Assembly: GCA_049724395.1 (NCBI GenBank)
Contig: JAUGWO010000143.1
Coordinates: forward strand, 1 to 58,352
Reading direction: 5' to 3'
DNA length: 58,352 bases
From: Spongospora subterranea f. sp. subterranea
Lineage: Eukaryota; Endomyxa: Phytomyxea; Phytomyxea; Plasmodiophorida
The notes under the pieces are model-generated. The model was not told the DNA's origin, ran no database searches, and saw only the letters and a list, made by a program, of their open reading frames with translations. The position numbers and the translations under genes were made by a program. Shown one piece after another: positions 34,323 through 45,293 of this stretch. How positions within the stretch are numbered: the stretch's first letter is position 1; the number at the start of each line of letters is the position of its first letter.

Positions 34323-35682
34323 TTACTTGGGAAGCAAATCCTTGACCATTTCCCGCTCGGCAATCAGCTCGGCTTTAGTCTTTTCGATCATTTCAGCGCT
34401 AAACGAGTCAATTTCGAGTCCTTGTACAATCTTGTATTGATCGTTCTTGCAGGTGACGGGGTATGAGAAAAACAACCCTTCGGGGATCCCGTAGCTCCCA
34501 TCGGATGCCACCGCCATCGACACCCAATTTTCACCAGTTCCCTTCTTACGATCAAAGGTTTGCATGATCGCGGCGTTAGCTGCCGAGGCGGCACTAGACA
34601 GCCCTCGGGCAGCAATAATGGCGGCCCCACGCTGCTGCACGCAGGGAATGAATTCTTTTTTGATCCACGCATCATCACTAATCAATTCAACAGCTTTCTT
34701 GCCTTTTACTTCGCAATGTGTCACATCAGGATACTGAGTGGCACTAATCACAAGAAATCAGATAACGACAAAAAGAGATGCGGTGAACTACCTGTGGTTG
34801 CCCCAGATCGCCAGCTTCTTTACATCGGTGCAGTGCGATTCAGTCTTGATTGCAATCTGAGCGACTGCGCGGTCATGATCCAAACGCGTCATGGCACTGA
34901 AGTTCTCCCTATACAGCAACTCAAGAGTTAGGATGCTACTAGAAAAAAATGGCTCAAACGGGTACTTTGGAATATCGGGCGCATTTTCAGATGCAACCAG
35001 ACAGTTTGTGTTGGCTGGATTTCCGACCTAGATAGAAATTACTCAAGCCGCAAAAACGCGAAGATGCAGTCGGTGCATACCACTAAAACCTTGACATTTT
35101 TGTTGGCCTAAAACACAATATTACTGATAAAGAAACAATATGAAAATTTCACTTACATTTTTGTTCAACGCTTTTCCTGTGCTAACAAAGATTTTGCCAT
35201 TGAGACTGAGCAGCTCCTGGCGCTCCATTCCTTTACCACGTGGGCGGCTTCCGACAAGAAGCGCATAGTCCACGTCGTCAAATCCTTCATTTAAATCGCT
35301 GGTTTGAACAACTGCAAACGGTCAACTTTTGAGCTTTGTGCAATGCAAGACGTTGGCGAATCTGACCTCCATGGAGCAAAGGGAATGCACAATCATCAAG
35401 CTCCATGGCGACACCCTGGAGATTCTTCAAGGCAGCTTCAAGCTCAATGGCATGAATGATGACAGGTTGATCGGGACCCAATAATTGTCCTGAAGCTATA
35501 CGGAAAAGCAGTTGATACCCGATCTGCCCTGCCGCTCCCGTGACCGCTACCCGTTTCGGCGGTTTGCTGGCAGCCGACGCGGACAGAAGGCGGTTGAGCC
35601 CAGCAGAGGCAATGGGCGCTCGATTCAATAATAGCGAGCGATGTGGCGATGCGATTGCAGCTAGCGACTTGAGAAATACCAT
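34323..35682 (-). CDS. Malate dehydrogenase (NAD-dependent, cytosolic-type fold) with N-terminal extension
   Basis: Oxidises malate to oxaloacetate (EC 1.1.1.37). Six exons on the minus strand: 35367-35682, 35157-35311, 35081-35107, 34966-35027, 34792-34908, 34323-34743; the sum is 1098 nt, 365 residues, in frame. The Rossmann start [15 protein letters not shown] is followed by [24 protein letters not shown] (substrate-loop arginines), [19 protein letters not shown] (catalytic Asp-Arg region), IWGNHS (catalytic His) and [14 protein letters not shown]. These features place it with the cytosolic/bacterial type-2 MDHs rather than the classic mitochondrial type. It nevertheless starts with about 40 residues rich in Ser, Ala, Leu and Arg ([20 protein letters not shown]), which looks like a mitochondrial presequence. 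The gene is convergent with IFT122; their stops are only 54 bp apart. Confidence 0.95.
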
Positions 35683-37839
35683 CCTAGTCCAGTGATAAAA
35701 CCCGATGTGTTTTCCTAACCGATCAGGTCGATTTGAATTATGATTTAGCGCGTCGACATAACCACAATCGCATCACTGTGTACACTGCAGATAACGGGCT
35801 GCGCTGGCGCAACTGCACTGGGGTCGGTCGATGCCTGAGTTCACTGGTAGGACAGAACCCTTCAGCTGGTGGACACTAATGTACACGTAGTTGTATTTAC
35901 ATGAGACAGTGCACAGTGTTGAATGAACGTGGATCCAAATTGAGTCTACCGGTAGTGGTCGACCCCCGGGGTCCGATCACTACAGTGACCGGGATGGTAG
36001 ACTGTACTGTTCAGGTACAATACACCTCAAACCGGATTTCTCAAATGGAATAAAAACTGACCCTGATAGTAACAAGGTCTAGAACTTTGAATATGTGGAA
36101 CTATCGCTTGGGGTGATCCCTCTCAGCCTGATAGCTCATATAGTTGACAGTTCACCATTTATTGAGACACCAACCGTACAAGAGCGCGTTTCCGTCAGAC
36201 CATCTTGCACCTGGTCACTTATTGACCACCGGCTTTAAAGGCCGAGATCATCAAGCGACAACCGATAAATTCCCCTCCATAATTTAGGTCATGTGACCGG
36301 TCTGTTCATATCGACATCCATCCAACACCTGTAGCTTTGATGTGTATTGAGTTAATTCCAGTGTATGGCTGGATATAAACATCCAAGTTGCAGGTGCTTT
36401 GATCTCGCTACAAATATATCGTTCAGCCGCCACTTTCATCACAAACATACCGGGTTTCGCATTCTGCACCGAATGAGAAACCCTCGACGACAAGAAATCG
36501 CCTACGGTACCGGGCGACGATGTGTATCCATCCAGACAGCGCCATCGCAGTGATTGCTCTCTCGTTTTAATACAACAATCGCGTCTAAAACTCAGGATGA
36601 GCGATCGAGTGTCCCTTCGCTGTTTGTGACAATTTTTAAAGAATGAATATAGATGTACAACTGTGAGAAGTTTCCCACAAACCGCTGACGACTTGGCTTG
36701 CAGGTCTTTCGGGCTGGGATCCAAACAACACGATTGATGGCCATCGAGGACTACGTGTACAGACACCGCTTGATCGGCCACACCGTTTTCTGCCCGAGGG
36801 ATCGTGTAAATATATCCATGGCCGTTTATAGAGATGAAACATTGTGGGAACGAACGGTGATGTCGACGGTGACGACAGCGCTACAGACTATATGACGCTT
36901 ACACGAGCGTCCAGTGTCAGGGTTTCGAAGACCAACGATCTGGTCATTGGTCGCCGGCACCTCTTCCAGCTCTCTGATGACAAACGACGAAGATGATGGA
37001 AATCATGGTTGAAAACGTGCATTTATAGGCGTCATTTCGTGAAAAGGGTTATTTTCGGCAAGAATCAAGGTGACACATATCGCCATAGCGCCATGATGCC
37101 GACCATGATGACGTCACCCAAGTCAGAGAGCTAGCTGTTCCAGCAGTCAGATGCGAACAAGGCCCCGTCGCCCAGTTGTGCTCAACATGGTTGTGATAGA
37201 TCGGTAGCTCGTCGTCTGGGTTAATGTCGTCCGGCGAAGAATCCTACGCTTTGAGCGAGTCAAGCCGACCAAAAGTAATGATCTATTACGATTTCTTCAA
37301 ATGGCCTATTAGCCGACATTATAGGCGAACAAATTGCCGCCCAACTGATTCCAAGATCAGCGCGGGGTTCAACGTCAAACTGCTGGACGTTTTTGCAATC
37401 TGTCTGGCGGCACCGCCATGTTTGTTTTCAATACTACACGCTAACTTGAGCAGTGACCATCTTCCAACAATTATCAGAACATACAATCCCAACATGTACC
37501 TTGAAATTTGCAAATGAAAATCTGAGTCGGGTGATTCTAACTTTACACAGATAATGTGCCAGTCAGACTGCTGAATGAACTTGTGAACAGTGGGGCTGAT
37601 CCTTATGGGCACAGCAGACCTAACACGAAACTGTTGAACGCAAAGAAACAACATTCACAAAGAATGTATTGCACATTGACGGCCACACGACGCTATTCCG
37701 ACCAATGCACCAGTGATATCATACACTGTAGTTTCGCCAAGTTGCCGGCCGTCACAGGTTGGCAACACTACAGTGGAAAACATGGCGATAAATGACAGAC
37801 GAAGAGGGGTTTCGTTGGAACGTTTAAGACCTGCAGATC
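35683..37839. other. Intergenic, one weak coding candidate
   Basis: The minus-strand frame 36284-36781 (165 codons) has plausible introns and continues upstream as short open pieces to about 37020. I could not build a consistent model or recognise a family. The remainder, including the stretch before the Chibby-like gene, shows no coding signal. Confidence 0.3.
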
Positions 37840-38278
37840 ATGATGTCATTATGGAATCGGGGGCGCCTCAGCCGGAGCGAAACTGGGTCTGGCGGAGGAG
37901 CTGGGGATGTGAACGACGCTCCGTTCACGAACGAGATACATCTGGGCGATCATCACCTGCAGCTCATCGATGGGGTGTGGCAGCTCATGAACGCCACGCC
38001 ATCGAGCGCATCGAACGCCGTCGACGATGGCCTTGTGGCTGAGAACAACCGTCTTCGGGTTCTGGTGGAAGACCTAGAGAAGAACAATCATCGATTACAA
38101 TTTAGAAACCAGATATTACTGGCTATGTGCACCATATCGGGTAATACAGATCCTCATTCAACCACATTGCACCTAATGATCTGCAGAGGGAGATCGACAT
38201 GTCGCCGAACTAGAGAACGAGCAGTTACTGAGGTCCAGGAATGCTGACAAACGGGAATTAGGACCGAACTTGGCATAA
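37840..38278 (+). CDS. Chibby-like basal-body protein
   Basis: Small coiled-coil protein; in animals Chibby sits at the ciliary base and promotes membrane docking of basal bodies. Two exons, 37840-38140 and 38187-38278, sum to 393 nt, 130 residues, in frame. The family signature is visible: a Phe/Trp-Asn-type start (MMSLWNRGRLS), then EIHLGDHHLQLIDGVWQ (equivalent to the L-G-x-x-x-L-x-F-x-x-G-x-W motif), followed by a heptad coiled coil (LVAENNRLRVLVEDLEKNN) continuing as VAELENEQLLRSR after the splice. The length fits (human CBY1 is 126). The stop codon TAA at 38276 lies inside the first unit of a 36-bp minisatellite. Either of two adjacent ATGs (37840, 37843) could be used. It supports a flagellated life stage together with IFT122 and CLUAP1. 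Confidence 0.75.
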
Positions 38279-38425
38279 TTCCCTCCCCAATAAAACAGAC
38301 CGAACTTGGCATAATTCCTTCCCCAATAAAACAGACCGAACTTGGCATAATTCCTTGCCCAATACAACAGACCGATCCCCAATAAAACAGACCGAACTTG
38401 GCATAATTCCTTCCCCAATAAAACA
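38263..38425. repeat. 36-bp minisatellite, about 4.5 copies
   Basis: Units beginning ACCGAACTTGGCATAATTCC start at 38263, 38299, 38335 and 38391, with a truncated unit at 38371. Unit one supplies the last codons and the stop of the Chibby-like gene. Long minus-strand frames across it are spurious. Confidence 0.93.
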
Positions 38426-39060
38426 TGCCCGATATGAAATAAACACGCCAAATCACCAAGCCTATCATGTTGGGCAAGCTATTCGAATTAGGAAATGGAG
38501 GGCATCTTGGCCATATCTTGTGACATCTATTGGGTTCGATTTAGATGGGGTCAAATGATATTGTTCAAATTGAAGGAGGTGCACGAGTTTTACAACGCAT
38601 TTTCTGTCACCATTTTTGGCTGAGTTATGATTGAGATTGTTGAGCGAGTCCCCGGTAGCACATCAAGCCATTTGGTTTTTCAGTAACCTGAACAGTCATC
38701 GTCTCAAATGAGAGTAGTACAACCGCTTCTCGCTTCACGGTAAATGGATCAAAACCACGTCAAGATTGCTTTTACCCTGAGTCCAAGGCAAATTATCGCT
38801 CAATATATCAAAAGACCGAGAAAATGAAGTGTTTCGATATTATGAACCGTTTTGCGAATTTAGATTCTGAGTCACTGGGAAGAGTATAATTAAAGGGAAA
38901 GGAGGGCGTGGTCTGATCCTGCCCTGCGTGTTCGTCCAGGTGCAAGAGCAGCATATCATAGCTGGTTTGGGCGAAACATCATTGCGATCACATTGAATTA
39001 TACGACAGGATGCTTGTCTGTTCAGATGATCCCTGAAAGCGATTTCATATTGGCGTTGGG
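38426..39060. other. Intergenic, nothing recognised
   Basis: No coding or RNA signal was seen between the minisatellite and the inverted retroelement fragment. Confidence 0.5.
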
Positions 39061-39066
39061 TTACGG

Positions 39067-39345
39067 TCGTGATGGCTTCTACTTTATTAGAGCAGATTGT
39101 CAATTTCGAAACCCAGATTTCCAGCAACCTTCGAGTCAAAATCCTGGGCGAAATCAAATACGTTCTCAAATGGCGAGTAACCACGACCAACGAGAATGTA
39201 TTTGATTTCGCCCAGGATTTGACCCGAGGTTGCTAAAAATCTGGGTCTCGAAGACGATCTGCTCAAATGAAGTAGAAGCCATCACGATATCATCGACGTA
39301 TGTCGCCACGAGGATAATGTCAGCGCCATTGTCGTAGATGACTAC
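39067..39345 (-). mobile_element. Ty1/copia reverse-transcriptase fossil, present as an inverted pair
   Basis: The minus strand from about 39345 to 39192 reads as the copia reverse-transcriptase core (VATYVDDIVMAS). An inverted partial copy lies at 39067-39167, with a spacer of about 24 bp. Both are short, old and broken. Confidence 0.6.
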
Positions 39346-40446
39346 CTATTTTGCCTATAGGTTATTGGCCCAGCTAACGCCTTGATAAGTCAATTAACAT
39401 CATACACCTTAAGACCAGAACTGGCAGATTATGGAGCAAGGAAGTGACGATAGGAATCCGATATATGGAATCCTATGAGATAATGAGATCAACTGAACCT
39501 CGACCACCCGCGTCGAATACAGAGCCTCCAACAATCAATCAAACGAGTATCGAACATGCTCGATCCAGGCTGTCAAAACCACACTTCAGTATATGCAAAG
39601 AAGGCGAACGCCGATGCAACGCCGAAAATCGCACCACTGCAAAGTCAAGTGAAAGCAGTCCAAAGCGAACTCAATCGAGCAGCTTCTGCCTACACCACAT
39701 TGCTCGCAAAAACCGGAAATGGACGATACACACATGACATCAAACGCGCAACAAGATTGGGACCGACTCCATGATCGTGTTTTGATAACGAACACGTACC
39801 TCTACTTGTTTGATATCTCAACTTACGTGTAATACATTCACTGCATTATATCGATATATTTGATACGTCCTTCGCTTCACCGATCAGTTCGGTTAATCAT
39901 GCTGATCAGTTCGGCACAGCCTCACTGATTATTTCAGTGCAGCAGATAGCATCCCTATCACCTCTTTAAAACCAATTACCGTAGCTGACTACCTAATTTT
40001 CCTATAGTTTTCAGCGTTAGGCTCGATTTACTGCAACGCTTAAATCGGCCTGGACCGTTCAGCCGTCGTTTTCATCTCCATATTGGTCAGAATCTGCCTG
40101 CATCCTTGACGTTGAAAGTTTGCGGCAAGATTTATTTCTTATAGATTAGGTCCCGTCCTGATGTGATGGTCACGATGGGCGGCGATCACTGCTGCAAAAC
40201 TAACTCACGATGAGCGCTCTAACATAACCTTAATCGATTCTTGGCGATTTTTCAGATAATGGGGGGAATATTCATTCTGTTGTCGGCAACACAAGGGTTC
40301 AGCAAATGCCCCGGCTTAATCGTAGCGTGGAGCGTATTGATGCGAACAAGCTTAGAAAAATCAAGCGCAGCAATGTCTGGAATTCGCATAATGTCTCGTA
40401 TCCGCTCAATTGCTACTTAGGGTTGATTACACGGTATATTACCAAA
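39346..40446. other. Intergenic, nothing recognised
   Basis: Short frames only, for example plus 39444-39774. The right end should hold the transcript end of the minus-strand CLUAP1 gene. Confidence 0.45.
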
Positions 40447-42272
40447 TTAGAAATCTGTATCGTCTTCATCATCATCTTCTTCGTCTTCCTCATTGTAAAG
40501 GTCGGCATCATCTTCGTCTTCATCGTCTAATTCCTGTCAGCATTTATATCAGATCACGATTGATAAACAGCTGCACCATGTTCTCTAACCTGCTCTTCAT
40601 CTTCACTCATATCCGATTCTTCATCGGTCCCGTCTGAGCCATGTGGTGCTCCTAATGGCGCCGATTTCCCTGGCGTTCCTTTGAGTAAACGTGTCAGATG
40701 ATGCCATCAAATAGGACTTCCATATCTGCTTGCCTTTATTGCGCCCTCGGGGATCAGCAGCACCGGGTCGCGATAATCTAACAGCACTCCCTGAGTTACT
40801 GCCATTACGGTTTAACAAGCCTCGATCATTAGAAGAGATGGCGGGATTGCGCATCTCCTCTTCGTCTTCTTCATCTGATGACATCTAGAGCAATCTCAGT
40901 TAGCCATGACTTTCAAAGCAATATTCAATTGTTTTACTGGTTCTTCTTGTTCGTCTTTATCGTCGATATGATCCTCATCAACATTTTGCTCTCCTCTAAG
41001 AATTCTCAACTCTTCTTCTCGAAGATGTCGTCTCATTTTGTGCAAATCCCTTTCCGATTCCTAAACCCAACGTTATGAAACAAGTACGACATGAAAACGA
41101 GATTTACCAATCGTTTTTCTTTGTTGCGCTCTTGAACTTTTTTCTGCTCATCTTCCAAATAGCATAGGTTGGTGTACTTTTCCATGTACAGCCTGTAAAC
41201 CGATTTGAGCTCAAGTTCCATGCTTTCATATTCAGCCATGAATGCTGGTCTATTAACATGGTAAACCATTCTCCCATAAATAGCAATCTTGTAACTCAAT
41301 TACTTGACTTTCTTGATACTTCTCAATCGTTTCATAGCTCTTTCTATCTCCATCTGTTTTCGATCTATTTGTGATTGTAGTGCGGCGCGGTCGCCTTCTA
41401 GATTAGTGTAATTGGTCTTCATTAACGCTAAATGGTCAGCGAGGGAATTGATCTGATTTCTCATGGCTTTTTCTATTTCAAACTACCATTCGGTTGAGAA
41501 TGCAATAATATTCTGAATTTGCCATTACCTGGGAGTTGTCGCTCTCTAAGTTATGGCTGAGCTCGTCGATAAACTGCATGGTCCTGTCTCTGGCCAACTG
41601 AAAGAAGATCATGATTATATTCTGATTTTCTTCTGGCAATTACCTTCAACTCTGGCTCGTTTCCTAAAATCGTATAGAGTTGTCCACCAGAATCGATAAT
41701 ATTGGCAGACAATCCTCTAGCGCTTGAGATATCATGACTAGATTCCGGCGCTGGAATGGGATCAGAGCATTCCCCATCATCAAGCTATTAAACTAGCGTC
41801 ACCGGTTCGTTAACAAATTAGTCAATCTACCTTCGCCATGCTGGTCGCCTTGAATAACAGGGACGATATTTTTTGTAGTTCTTGGACAGCATATCCATCG
41901 CCCTGATATAATTTTTTGATGTTGAGTTTGATATTGGCTTTAGCCATCATCAAGCGCGCGGCAGTTTTTAAGAAATCAACTCGTGCACTTTCGGTGCTAA
42001 TGTCGTCAGACAAGTCGGATAATGGATCCAATCTATTGTGTTCACAGCTATTAGACCATTTAAAAGCATCTCCCATGTTATTGGCACCTATTAGCAAGCC
42101 AGTAAAGCACATCAGCAACCAATTCAAAATTAGGGTTCCTAAAGTTTTCCATTGATATGATGCGATGGTATTCTAAGGACTTCATCGTCTCGGTAAAATC
42201 TATAACGTATCGATGAACCGGTTCCGTATAATCACTGACGAAGAACTGACTACGAAGCTCTCGGAAAGACAT
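40447..42272 (-). CDS. CLUAP1: CLUAP1 / IFT38 (IFT-B complex)
   Basis: Intraflagellar-transport B subunit (qilin/DYF-3). The ATG at 42272 opens MSFRELRSQ and continues [31 protein letters not shown], a splice, then [20 protein letters not shown] and the very conserved [19 protein letters not shown]. Later exons give [21 protein letters not shown], a long coiled coil, and [20 protein letters not shown] with [12 protein letters not shown]. The end is acidic and serine-rich ([10 protein letters not shown], then DDEDDTDF and stop), as in animal CLUAP1. At least eight exons with short introns; edges clear at the first intron (WLANR spliced to LDPLS), others approximate. Spacing and order of blocks match the roughly 410-residue family. 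Confidence 0.92.
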
Positions 42273-42761
42273 CTTCCCCAAATTTGGGCGGATAAATTAG
42301 CAACCTGCACGGAAAGACGAAACTCCCTTCTATTAGGCTCCTGACAGCGGATTGACAAAAGCGAACAGCCGCACAGGACTGGCGGTAAGGCAGACTGTCA
42401 TAGCAATGCCCAACACCTAGGCGAACTCGGCGCTGATGGCGATGATCAGTTCCCACACAGCATTACTGTGTCGCGATCAATACCAGGACCAATTGATTAT
42501 GATCCATTGATACTACTGAGCAGGTGACACCTAATGGTGTACAGTACTCGCACAGCGATACATGTTATAGATCCAATGATAATGTCACCAGTGTTCATGT
42601 CCCATGTTCCTCAGTCCACCAGCGGTATTAGGGGACACATCTTCACGCTACAGTGATGAACTGAAACATAGGATTGTAACACGTACTAACTACACTAAAT
42701 GGGCTGTTTATGGGCTCTGTAGTGTGAGAAATGATATAAATATGACCGGGAAGCGCAAGTC
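42273..42761. other. Intergenic, nothing recognised
   Basis: Promoter side of CLUAP1 and 3' side of the next minus-strand gene. No coding signal. Confidence 0.45.
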
Positions 42762-43136
42762 TTATGGCTGCTTCACTACCTGCTCAACCTGGTCAGCCAG
42801 CACCTTATCAGCTTGGGATAGTGTCTCCATTCCTTTACTGGCTAGACTCTTAGCCAGACGATCAGCTTCTTGCCTGTTGCCTGACTCGCCAGTACTCGCA
42901 TGCTCGGCAATGTGATGGGCGGCCATCAGCATATGCCTTTCGTTGGATGATATGTCTCTGGCGGCGCTGGCGATGGACTGAGCAGTTTCCAACTTCTGTG
43001 ATAAGACGTTAGATGACGTCGGGTTGGCGTTATGAGGCAATACCATTTGGTGCCTCTTGTTCATGAGATACGCCAAGACGGCCGCACCCGACATGAGGCT
43101 GAGAGCTAACATGGTGTCATAACGCCTGGTCGACAT
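42762..43136 (-). CDS. Small single-pass membrane protein, unknown
   Basis: An uninterrupted 124-residue frame from the ATG at 43136. Residues about 8-23 (TMLALSLMSGAAVLAYL) form one membrane helix preceded by basic residues (STRRYD). The rest is a soluble helical stretch, Ala/Gln/Glu/His-rich (LETAQSIASAARDISSNERH, then DRLAKSLASKGMETLSQADK). It could be a tail-less organelle membrane protein; I do not recognise a family. The absence of introns is unusual among the neighbours, so the call rests on composition and an intact start-to-stop frame. Confidence 0.5.
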   Translation of the reverse strand: MSTRRYDTMLALSLMSGAAVLAYLMNKRHQMVLPHNANPTSSNVLSQKLETAQSIASAARDISSNERHMLMAAHHIAEHASTGESGNRQEADRLAKSLASKGMETLSQADKVLADQVEQVVKQP

Positions 43137-44008
43137 GATTGCACTATATGGTCGGCCGCTGTGGATCAAAGGAGCAATATCCACCACGGATTCAGTTACT
43201 GAGACGATGTAGTGTTAATTACGGAATCAAACGAGCAGCGGAACAATGAATCCTATTTATTGACACAGGAGAGAGAAAACCGGCAAGAGCAGTGGCAATA
43301 AAAATTCAGTTGGCTATGGGTCGCTTGATGTTGAAAATCAGCAACTTGTGCAAAACAGAGACGCCTTCGTGTCTCTGTGATTAGATAAATGTATATTGCT
43401 TAACAAATCAACGTCATCATCGCTTGAAAATTGGGTTTTCTCTTTTCCGGAAAGATGCTATATGACAGAGAAGCACTAATGTTATGGATGAGCTGCAAAA
43501 CCCGGATATCAATGAATAAATTCGAAACAGAATGGCGATTGCCGATTGGGCAATTCTGGCTGCCCAAACCATCCTCCGAACACCGCATCGTAAAACGGAC
43601 AGGGTTTCAAGTTATGTGACATTTTGAAAACATAAATGGCCACAACGCGTTACGTACTGTAAAGAAACAAGTGTTGAGGAGCGTATACGGATCTAATCAA
43701 ATCAATGGGTGCAATATCACTGCCCGCAAAACGTCAAATGCTCTGCATACACGACGAATTAGTTCACAAAAAATCCATGAGAACGTCGTCATCAGTTGCC
43801 GATTACTGGCGCCGAACGATCTTAGTCACGAGAGTAAGAGACAGCAACAGGCTCGACCTGTTACAGCCAGAATCTAACCGTATTAAGTGGGTCGGCAAGA
43901 CGATGAAGGGCAGTGAATTGTGCGCATGGAGGTCCGTAGATTGCCGGTATCGTTGCTTTTGGTGCATAGGGAAAACCAGACCGGGGCCAGCCACTATCCA
44001 GGAACAAC
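43137..44008. other. Intergenic, nothing recognised
   Basis: It lies between a minus-strand small gene and plus-strand BUD31, so it should hold both promoters. Short overlapping frames only. Confidence 0.45.
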
Positions 44009-44553
44009 ATGCCCAGGATCAGGACAAAATAGGACCCGGGTTCCACCGGGATTCGACGTCCTCGAGGAGACCTTAAACGAGCTTGATACCCGTATGAGAG
44101 ATGTAGAGATCGAATCTCACGACGGCAAGAAGAAGAACGAAGCATTATGTAAAACCCCCCTTCACCGAGCTGCACTTGATCAGTGGCGCTGATCGAAGAT
44201 TGATTACAGGGCCCATTTTTCGAATTAATCACGAAAGAACCCGATACATATTCGATATGTGGCTCAAAAAGGCAATTACGCGAGAGGTATATGATTTCTG
44301 CATTAGAGAGAAATATGCCGATGGAGGCCTGATCGCCAAATGGAAAAAGGTTCTTCAATTAATTTCCTGTCATCGCCATCTGACGTAGATTTAGGAGGGG
44401 TATGAGAGGCTGTGCTGTGTACAATGCATTCAAAATCAAGATCATAACTTCGCCACAGCCTGTATTTGCCGTGTTCCCAAAGCTTCGCTTGCTGAAAATC
44501 AGCTTGTCGAATGTGTTCAATGTGGATGTCGCGGCTGCGCGTCCTGCGATTAA
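44009..44553 (+). CDS. BUD31: BUD31 / G10 spliceosome protein
   Basis: Zinc-binding core splicing factor of the Bact/C complexes. Three exons: 44009-44148, 44210-44349, 44395-44553. The ATG begins MPRIRTK; then [71 protein letters not shown] and the cysteine cluster CICRVP ... [16 protein letters not shown] before TAA. This matches the family nearly residue for residue at the usual length (about 145). Exon lengths sum to one base too many: the T at 44030 turns the expected [15 protein letters not shown] into a stop after MPRIRTK. In a gene this conserved a base-level assembly error is likelier than decay. Confidence 0.92.
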
Positions 44554-44800
44554 AGTGCAACTGTTTGATTTCCGTCCAGGTGCATTACTAGATCATTGTA
44601 GTTTCCAATCCGATTATTATACTATATAAATCGAAATGTACTTTGACATTGCCAAATGATTGGCAATTCGTCAAAGTATCATATTGTCAGAACGTAAAAA
44701 AGTTTGTGGAACGATATTTGCTCAAGAAGCGAATCAGAATGTTGAACGATAATATGACCTGAACATGTGCGTTTATATTACAGTAGTATGCTTTCTCAGC

Positions 44801-45293
44801 TTATAGCTGATCACGGTAGTCTCCGGAAAATTTGATCTGTAAACAATGTCAATATCGAGTATCACGGTCGGTCGATAAATAAACTTACAGCTGATTTTGC
44901 CGCCTGAGGGTGCGCGGCCATTATATCAACCGCAACTGCCGCTTCAGGTTTGCCTAGTAATCGCATAGGCATGAACTTTGGGCAGCAATTGAAAATTTGT
45001 GATCATACCTGCTGCAGCCGCAACTTTTTTAGCAGCATTCGGGTTGTTGGCGATAAAATCGACTGCTGCACCGGCGGCATCAATCGGAGGCAGCTGATCC
45101 ATACAGTATTGAAAGCATGAAGCGAATTAAATGCAACTCATTTCACCTTGTGAAGTTTTGGCTTGTTTGCCGACGTTAAATGCTTGGATACAGTGGGCGA
45201 AGCGCATAATATAAATCCATTGATTGCCAAAATCACAAATGTGATGATTGCTATTGGCAACGAAACCGAGCTCGGATTTAGATTGAACGCCAT
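44801..45293 (-). CDS. Small membrane protein with Ala-rich repeats, unknown
   Basis: Four exons on the minus strand: 45147-45293, 45009-45093, 44889-44953, 44801-44836; the sum is 333 nt, 110 residues, in frame at all junctions with clean GT..AG ends. Residues 1-38 hold one hydrophobic segment (SVSLPIAIITFVILAINGFILCA), a signal anchor or signal peptide. After a basic stretch come two related units, DAAGAAVDFIANNPNAAKK and EAAVAVDIMAAHPQAAKS. The function is unknown. Convergence with BUD31 (about 250 bp between ends) and the consistent splicing support a real gene. Confidence 0.6.

Noticed and set aside
36284-36781. 165-codon minus-strand frame as a gene
   Set aside because: I could not connect it to a start or recognise a family; kept only as a weak candidate in the intergenic note.
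38154-38477. Minus-strand Cys/Phe/Gly-rich frames
   Set aside because: Read from the 36-bp minisatellite; no homologous domain.
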